A DNA stretch of 8,424 nt from an uncultured Atopobium sp. (lineage in GTDB: Bacteria; Actinomycetota; Coriobacteriia; Coriobacteriales; Atopobiaceae): NCBI GenBank assembly GCA_946999785.1, contig CAMQEO010000050.1:1-8424 (forward strand), given 5' to 3'. The position numbers and the translations under genes are program-made. Positions 5,653 to 8,424 of the stretch are shown here, piece after piece. The notes under the pieces are model-generated. The model saw only the letters and a list, made by a program, of their open reading frames with translations, had not been told where the DNA came from and did not search any database. Position 1 is the stretch's first letter; the number at the start of each line of letters is the position of its first letter.

Positions 5653-6482
5653 GACTGACTCTTTTCCTCGTATGCTTCAAGCGATTCGGCTTCTTCTTGT
5701 CGGTAGGCGCTTTGCCGCGCACGCAGGTCATTCCAGTCGACAAGCGTTGCATCAAAATCAGGGCCGTCTACGCACGCAAACTTTGTTTGTCCACCCACTT
5801 CAACGCGGCAACAGCCACACATTCCAGTTCCATCTACCATAATAGGGTTAAGTGACGCAATAATAGGAACATTGTATTTTTGTGCGGTAATGGTCGAAAA
5901 ACGCATCATAGGAACAGGACCCACGCAAAAAACTCGGTCGATAGCGCCTTGGTTGCAAAGACGCTCAAGCGGAGCGGTAACTACGCCTTTCTCGCCATAC
6001 GAGCCATCATCTGTGGTAATGTGAATATGGTCTTGAGGTAATAGCTCTTTGAACTGCGGCTCTAACAATAAAAGTTCTTTAGACCGCGCGCCCATAATGG
6101 CGTGTACCTCGCATCCAGCTTTGGATAACAGCTTTGCAACGGGGAATGCAATTGCCAATCCTACGCCGCCGCCAATGACTGCCCAGCGACCTTCATGCAT
6201 TTCTGTTGGCTTGCCTAAAGGACCTGTTACATCAAGGAGCTCCTGACCTGCCTCAAATTGTGAAAGCAGGTAGGTTGTCTTCCCAATGCACATAAAAATG
6301 AACTCAATCCAGCCTTCTTGCGCATTCCAGTTGGCAAGTGTAAACGGCACGCGCTCGCCTGTTTCATCGGCACGAACCATCAAAAATTGACCAGCATGAG
6401 CGTGTTTGGCAATTTCGGGCGCGCGCAGGCGAAATTGAAAAACTTTTTCTGAGTATTGCTTTTTCTCGAGAATTTTATACAT
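5640..6482 (-). CDS. nfnA: NfnA-type small subunit, FAD/NAD-binding ferredoxin reductase-like with [2Fe-2S]
   Basis: This 280-residue protein is of the ferredoxin reductase/PyrK family. Landmarks in order: FAD-binding RVPFTL (44-49), GPLG (87-90), NAD-binding VIGGGVGLAIAFP (102-114), DDGSYGEKG (158-166), CVGPVPMM (186-193), and a C-terminal [2Fe-2S] site with Asp217, Cys222, Cys225 and Cys237. An aspartate as the fourth ligand is a feature I recall for the Nfn small subunit. The start is ATG 6482, because MYKILEKK matches the usual beginning of the family and AGAGGA lies 9 bases upstream; the open frame extends to 6536 but would add 18 atypical residues. Automated annotation may call it a dihydroorotate dehydrogenase electron-transfer subunit (PyrK). 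No pyrD is next to it, and the overlapping GltA-like gene argues for NfnA (or SudB). It would bind NAD(H) and pass electrons to the large subunit. Confidence 0.82.
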   Translation of the reverse strand: MYKILEKKQYSEKVFQFRLRAPEIAKHAHAGQFLMVRADETGERVPFTLANWNAQEGWIEFIFMCIGKTTYLLSQFEAGQELLDVTGPLGKPTEMHEGRWAVIGGGVGLAIAFPVAKLLSKAGCEVHAIMGARSKELLLLEPQFKELLPQDHIHITTDDGSYGEKGVVTAPLERLCNQGAIDRVFCVGPVPMMRFSTITAQKYNVPIIASLNPIMVDGTGMCGCCRVEVGGQTKFACVDGPDFDATLVDWNDLRARQSAYRQEEAESLEAYEEKSQSCPK

Positions 6483-6491
6483 TGTGAGCGA

Positions 6492-6497
6492 TCCTCT
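6492..6497 (-). promoter_or_regulatory. Ribosome binding site deciding the nfnA start
   Basis: On the - strand AGAGGA ends 9 bases before ATG 6482. This supports starting at 6482 rather than at the upstream in-frame start at 6536. Confidence 0.6.
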
Positions 6498-6570
6498 TCT
6501 GATGACAACACACATCCCCCAATGCGTGCACATCACATGCAGTACAACGTTCCCCTTTAACGATGCACTG

Positions 6571-6599
6571 AATACAAATTCTTATACCAATACTAGCAA
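6571..6599 (-). promoter_or_regulatory. Weak candidate promoter ahead of nfnA
   Basis: On the - strand TTGCTA (6599-6594) and TGTATT (6576-6571) are 17 bases apart, each matching 4 of 6 bases of the sigma-70-type consensus. It lies just after the pth stop in the 122-base gap before nfnA, where a promoter would separate the redox genes from the glmU-prs-pth block. Transcription read through from pth is equally possible. Confidence 0.2.
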
Positions 6600-6604
6600 T
6601 GTTT

Positions 6605-7210
6605 TTATGAATTATCGGCAAGAGTTTTTTGGAAGCCGTTTGCCAGGCATTTTTGACAAGTCACCGAAGCTGTATCTACTGCAAAGTCAAAAAGCTCTTG
6701 CTGCTTGCCACGCACGGGCATAAGAACATAGGTGGCTAAGCTCATGCGTCCCGATGGCCTGCCAATTCCGCATTTAAGGCGAGCAAAATCAGAAGTTTGC
6801 AGCTTTTGCGCAAGCGAACGTAAACCGTTGTGTCCGTTGAGACCGCCGCCCCATTTGAGCTTTACGTTTCCTAAATCCATATCACAGTCGTCGTGAAGCA
6901 CAAGAATATCGCGTGTAGTGAGCTTAAGTTCTCGCAAAAGCTTTGAAACAGGGCCTCCAGAAGTATTCATATAACCTTGTGGCTTTGCGATATATACCAT
7001 TGAGCCATCACCACGCACAGCTACTGCTACTAAGCACCCTGCTTGAGATTTCCAATAGCTAGCATTCAAGTTGCGTGCAAGTACATCGCACGCCTCAAAG
7101 CCAATATTATGAGGCGTGCGTGCATATTCTGCTCCAGGGTTTCCCAAACCAATAACGCACGTTATCTGTGTTGGGATATTCTTTGGTGTAAAGCGATTAT
7201 CGTAAGACAT
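6605..7210 (-). CDS. pth: Peptidyl-tRNA hydrolase
   Basis: Pth cleaves the ester bond of peptidyl-tRNAs that drop off the ribosome, recycling tRNA. The 201-residue protein has all four family landmarks: GLGNPG (21-26, Asn24), TPHNIGF (32-38, catalytic His34), YMNTSG (80-85, Asn82) and LHDDCD (105-110, Asp107), followed by NGHNGLRS (125-132, His127 and Asn128). A basal tail of about 15 residues precedes the first strand. Start choice is between ATG 7210 and an adjacent TTG at 7213; ATG is preferred, and neither has a strong Shine-Dalgarno. The start is 8 bases after the prs stop, so the genes are co-transcribed and the prs-pth order is conserved in many bacteria. In many genomes mfd follows pth; here nfnA does. 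Function is secure. Confidence 0.95.
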   Translation of the reverse strand: MSYDNRFTPKNIPTQITCVIGLGNPGAEYARTPHNIGFEACDVLARNLNASYWKSQAGCLVAVAVRGDGSMVYIAKPQGYMNTSGGPVSKLLRELKLTTRDILVLHDDCDMDLGNVKLKWGGGLNGHNGLRSLAQKLQTSDFARLKCGIGRPSGRMSLATYVLMPVRGKQQELFDFAVDTASVTCQKCLANGFQKTLADNS

Positions 7211-7218
7211 CAAGCGAG

Positions 7219-8214
7219 CTACATCTCTGAGTTTCCTGCACCCGATTCAGAAACTGAATGGTTGGTATAAACGTTGTAAATACAATTTGCCACAGTTTCT
7301 GCAACGGTGATTGATTTAATTTTAGAACCAGGTGTGTTGGCTACTGGACAAGGAATTGCGTCTGTTACCACGCATTCAACAATAGGAGCGTTTTCAAGAC
7401 GAGAAATAGCTTCTCCCGAGAACACACCGTGTGTTGCAGAAACGTAAATATCTCCTGCGCCCATTTCTTTAAGCTTGGTGATAGAACCTACCAAGGTACC
7501 TGCGGTATCAATCATATCATCGTTAATAATGCATGTTTTACCTTTAATGTTACCAATAATGCCCATAACTTCGGCAGCATTGTGCTTGGGACGACTTTTG
7601 TGCGCGATGGCAACTTCGCAGCCCAAGTAATCAGACAGTTTTTTGGCAACTTTTGCACGTCCCATATCGGGCGAGACAACTACGGTGTTGTTCCAGTCAA
7701 AATCTTTTTTCTTAAAGTAGTCGCCAAACAGATAAAGAGCTGTTAAGTGTGTTACAGGAATATCAAAGAACCCTTGAATTTGGCCAGAGTGTAAATCAAC
7801 CGTGATAATGCGATCGACTCCTGCAGCTTCAAGCAGGTTAGCAACCAAACGTGCGGTAATAGGTTCGCGCGAGGATGCTTTACGATCTTGACGTGCATAT
7901 CCGTAGTGGGGGATAACCGCGGTAAAGCTTGCGGCTGATGCACGTGAAGCGGCATCTGCAACAATAAGAGTTTCCATCAGTAAATCATTAACATTTTTAC
8001 CTGCAATACTTTGAATGAAAAAGACCTCATCACCGCGAACGGATTCCATAAAACGCGCGTAAATTTCACCGTTTGCAAATTGGTTAAGCGTCAAACCTTG
8101 AAGCTGAAGATGTAAAACATTTGCAATGCGCTCAGAAAGCTCGGTTGCACCATGACCGGCATACAACTTGATCTCTTTTTGATACGTAGTTGGCTCGCAT
8201 AGTTTTTCGTACAT
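7219..8214 (-). CDS. prs: Ribose-phosphate pyrophosphokinase (PRPP synthetase)
   Basis: Prs transfers pyrophosphate from ATP to ribose 5-phosphate to make PRPP, the precursor for purines, pyrimidines, histidine, tryptophan and NAD. The 331-residue protein shows the class I signature: NQFANGEI (44-51), PHYGYARQDRK (102-112) with the metal/ATP-binding His and the flexible loop start, VDLHSGQIQGFF (139-150), the KKLSDYLG region (191-198) and the PRPP-binding loop NDDMIDTAGT (231-240). It is slightly longer than the usual 310-320, with about 10 extra residues at the N-terminus and a C-terminal tail ending SVSESGAGNSEM in place of the usual SVSSLF-like ending. ATG 8214 has AGAGGA 6 bases upstream, overlapping the glmU end. 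It is tightly packed between glmU (2-base gap) and pth (8-base gap). PRPP made here feeds PyrE, encoded on the other strand. Confidence 0.96.
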   Translation of the reverse strand: MYEKLCEPTTYQKEIKLYAGHGATELSERIANVLHLQLQGLTLNQFANGEIYARFMESVRGDEVFFIQSIAGKNVNDLLMETLIVADAASRASAASFTAVIPHYGYARQDRKASSREPITARLVANLLEAAGVDRIITVDLHSGQIQGFFDIPVTHLTALYLFGDYFKKKDFDWNNTVVVSPDMGRAKVAKKLSDYLGCEVAIAHKSRPKHNAAEVMGIIGNIKGKTCIINDDMIDTAGTLVGSITKLKEMGAGDIYVSATHGVFSGEAISRLENAPIVECVVTDAIPCPVANTPGSKIKSITVAETVANCIYNVYTNHSVSESGAGNSEM

Positions 8215-8216
8215 GC

Positions 8217-8424
8217 TTAGTCCTCTTTCTTAAGCTTATCCCAATACTGATTTGCCCAATCCTTTTTTATGAGCTGCGAAGAACGCTCTATTGCAAGTGA
8301 TCCTGCAGGAACGTCCTTGGTGATACAAGAACTTGCACCAATAAGTGCATTATCTCCAATAGTAACAGGTGCCACCATCATAGTATCGCTTCCGATAAAT
8401 ACGTGGTTGCCAATTTCGGTATGG
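8217..8424 (-). CDS. glmU: GlmU, C-terminal end (partial; bifunctional GlcNAc-1-P uridylyltransferase/acetyltransferase)
   Basis: Only the last 68 codons are in the window; the gene continues past 8424. Translation of the - strand begins HTEIGNHVFIGSDTMMVAPV and continues with TIGDNALIGASSCITKDVPAG, SLAIERS and an end of WDKLKKED. The repeating hexapeptides with small hydrophobic residues at every sixth position are those of a left-handed beta-helix. FIGSDTxxVAPVTIG followed by ITxDVPxGxLAIxRxxQ is the characteristic C-terminus of GlmU, which makes UDP-N-acetylglucosamine for peptidoglycan and other glycans. The stop (8217-8219) is 2 bases before the prs start, and the order glmU-prs-pth is common. 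The uridylyltransferase domain cannot be seen, so a related acetyltransferase is a remote alternative. Confidence 0.9.
   Translation of the reverse strand, partial: HTEIGNHVFIGSDTMMVAPVTIGDNALIGASSCITKDVPAGSLAIERSSQLIKKDWANQYWDKLKKED

Noticed and set aside
6483..6536. 18-residue N-terminal extension of nfnA
   Set aside because: The Cys/Trp/Met-rich extension is not typical of the family, and AGAGGA is correctly placed for ATG 6482.
1..8424. A CRISPR array, insertion sequence, prophage or toxin-antitoxin system
   Set aside because: The tandem arrays lack distinct spacers and identical repeats. No transposase, integrase, terminal inverted repeats or small paired toxin-antitoxin genes were seen, and all sizeable genes are housekeeping or metabolic.

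Overview
The window reads as ordinary, gene-dense chromosome from an anaerobic bacterium of moderate GC content, roughly mid-40s percent by eye. Good AGGAG-type ribosome binding sites precede several genes. The gene set fits a Gram-positive-type anaerobe: an EcfT energy-coupling transporter subunit beside truA, the order glmU-prs-pth, and an NfnA/NfnB-type electron-bifurcating flavoprotein pair. Coriobacteriia (Atopobium/Fannyhessea-like) is my best guess from general resemblance only; nothing here is taxonomically diagnostic.

The layout is two convergent blocks. On the + strand: a gene-free leader (1-223), ecfT (224-1042), truA (1143-2078), a 316-base gap, a family 2 glycosyltransferase (2395-3465) and pyrE (3483-4136). 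On the - strand, reading from right to left: the 3' end of glmU (8424-8217), prs (8214-7219), pth (7210-6605), nfnA (6482-5640) and nfnB (5652-4246). The blocks meet in a 109-base gap (4137-4245) that has only a weak hairpin.

Functional links: glmU, prs and pth are packed with gaps of 2 and 8 bases and look like one transcript serving UDP-GlcNAc synthesis, PRPP synthesis and peptidyl-tRNA recycling. nfnA and nfnB overlap by 13 bases and must be translated together. As a pair they are best read as a ferredoxin/NADH/NADP+ bifurcating transhydrogenase, although the large subunit would commonly be labelled glutamate synthase small subunit. PyrE consumes the PRPP made by Prs. The glycosyltransferase lies 17 bases ahead of pyrE and probably shares its transcript.

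The least expected structure is in the non-coding DNA. All three + strand gaps ahead of a gene (before ecfT, before truA, before the glycosyltransferase) hold a different degenerate tandem repeat, with periods of 41, about 14 and about 20 bases. One repeat also forms a terminator-like hairpin behind truA, and another supplies the truA ribosome binding site. I found no mobile element, CRISPR array, tRNA, rRNA or clearly novel multi-gene system.
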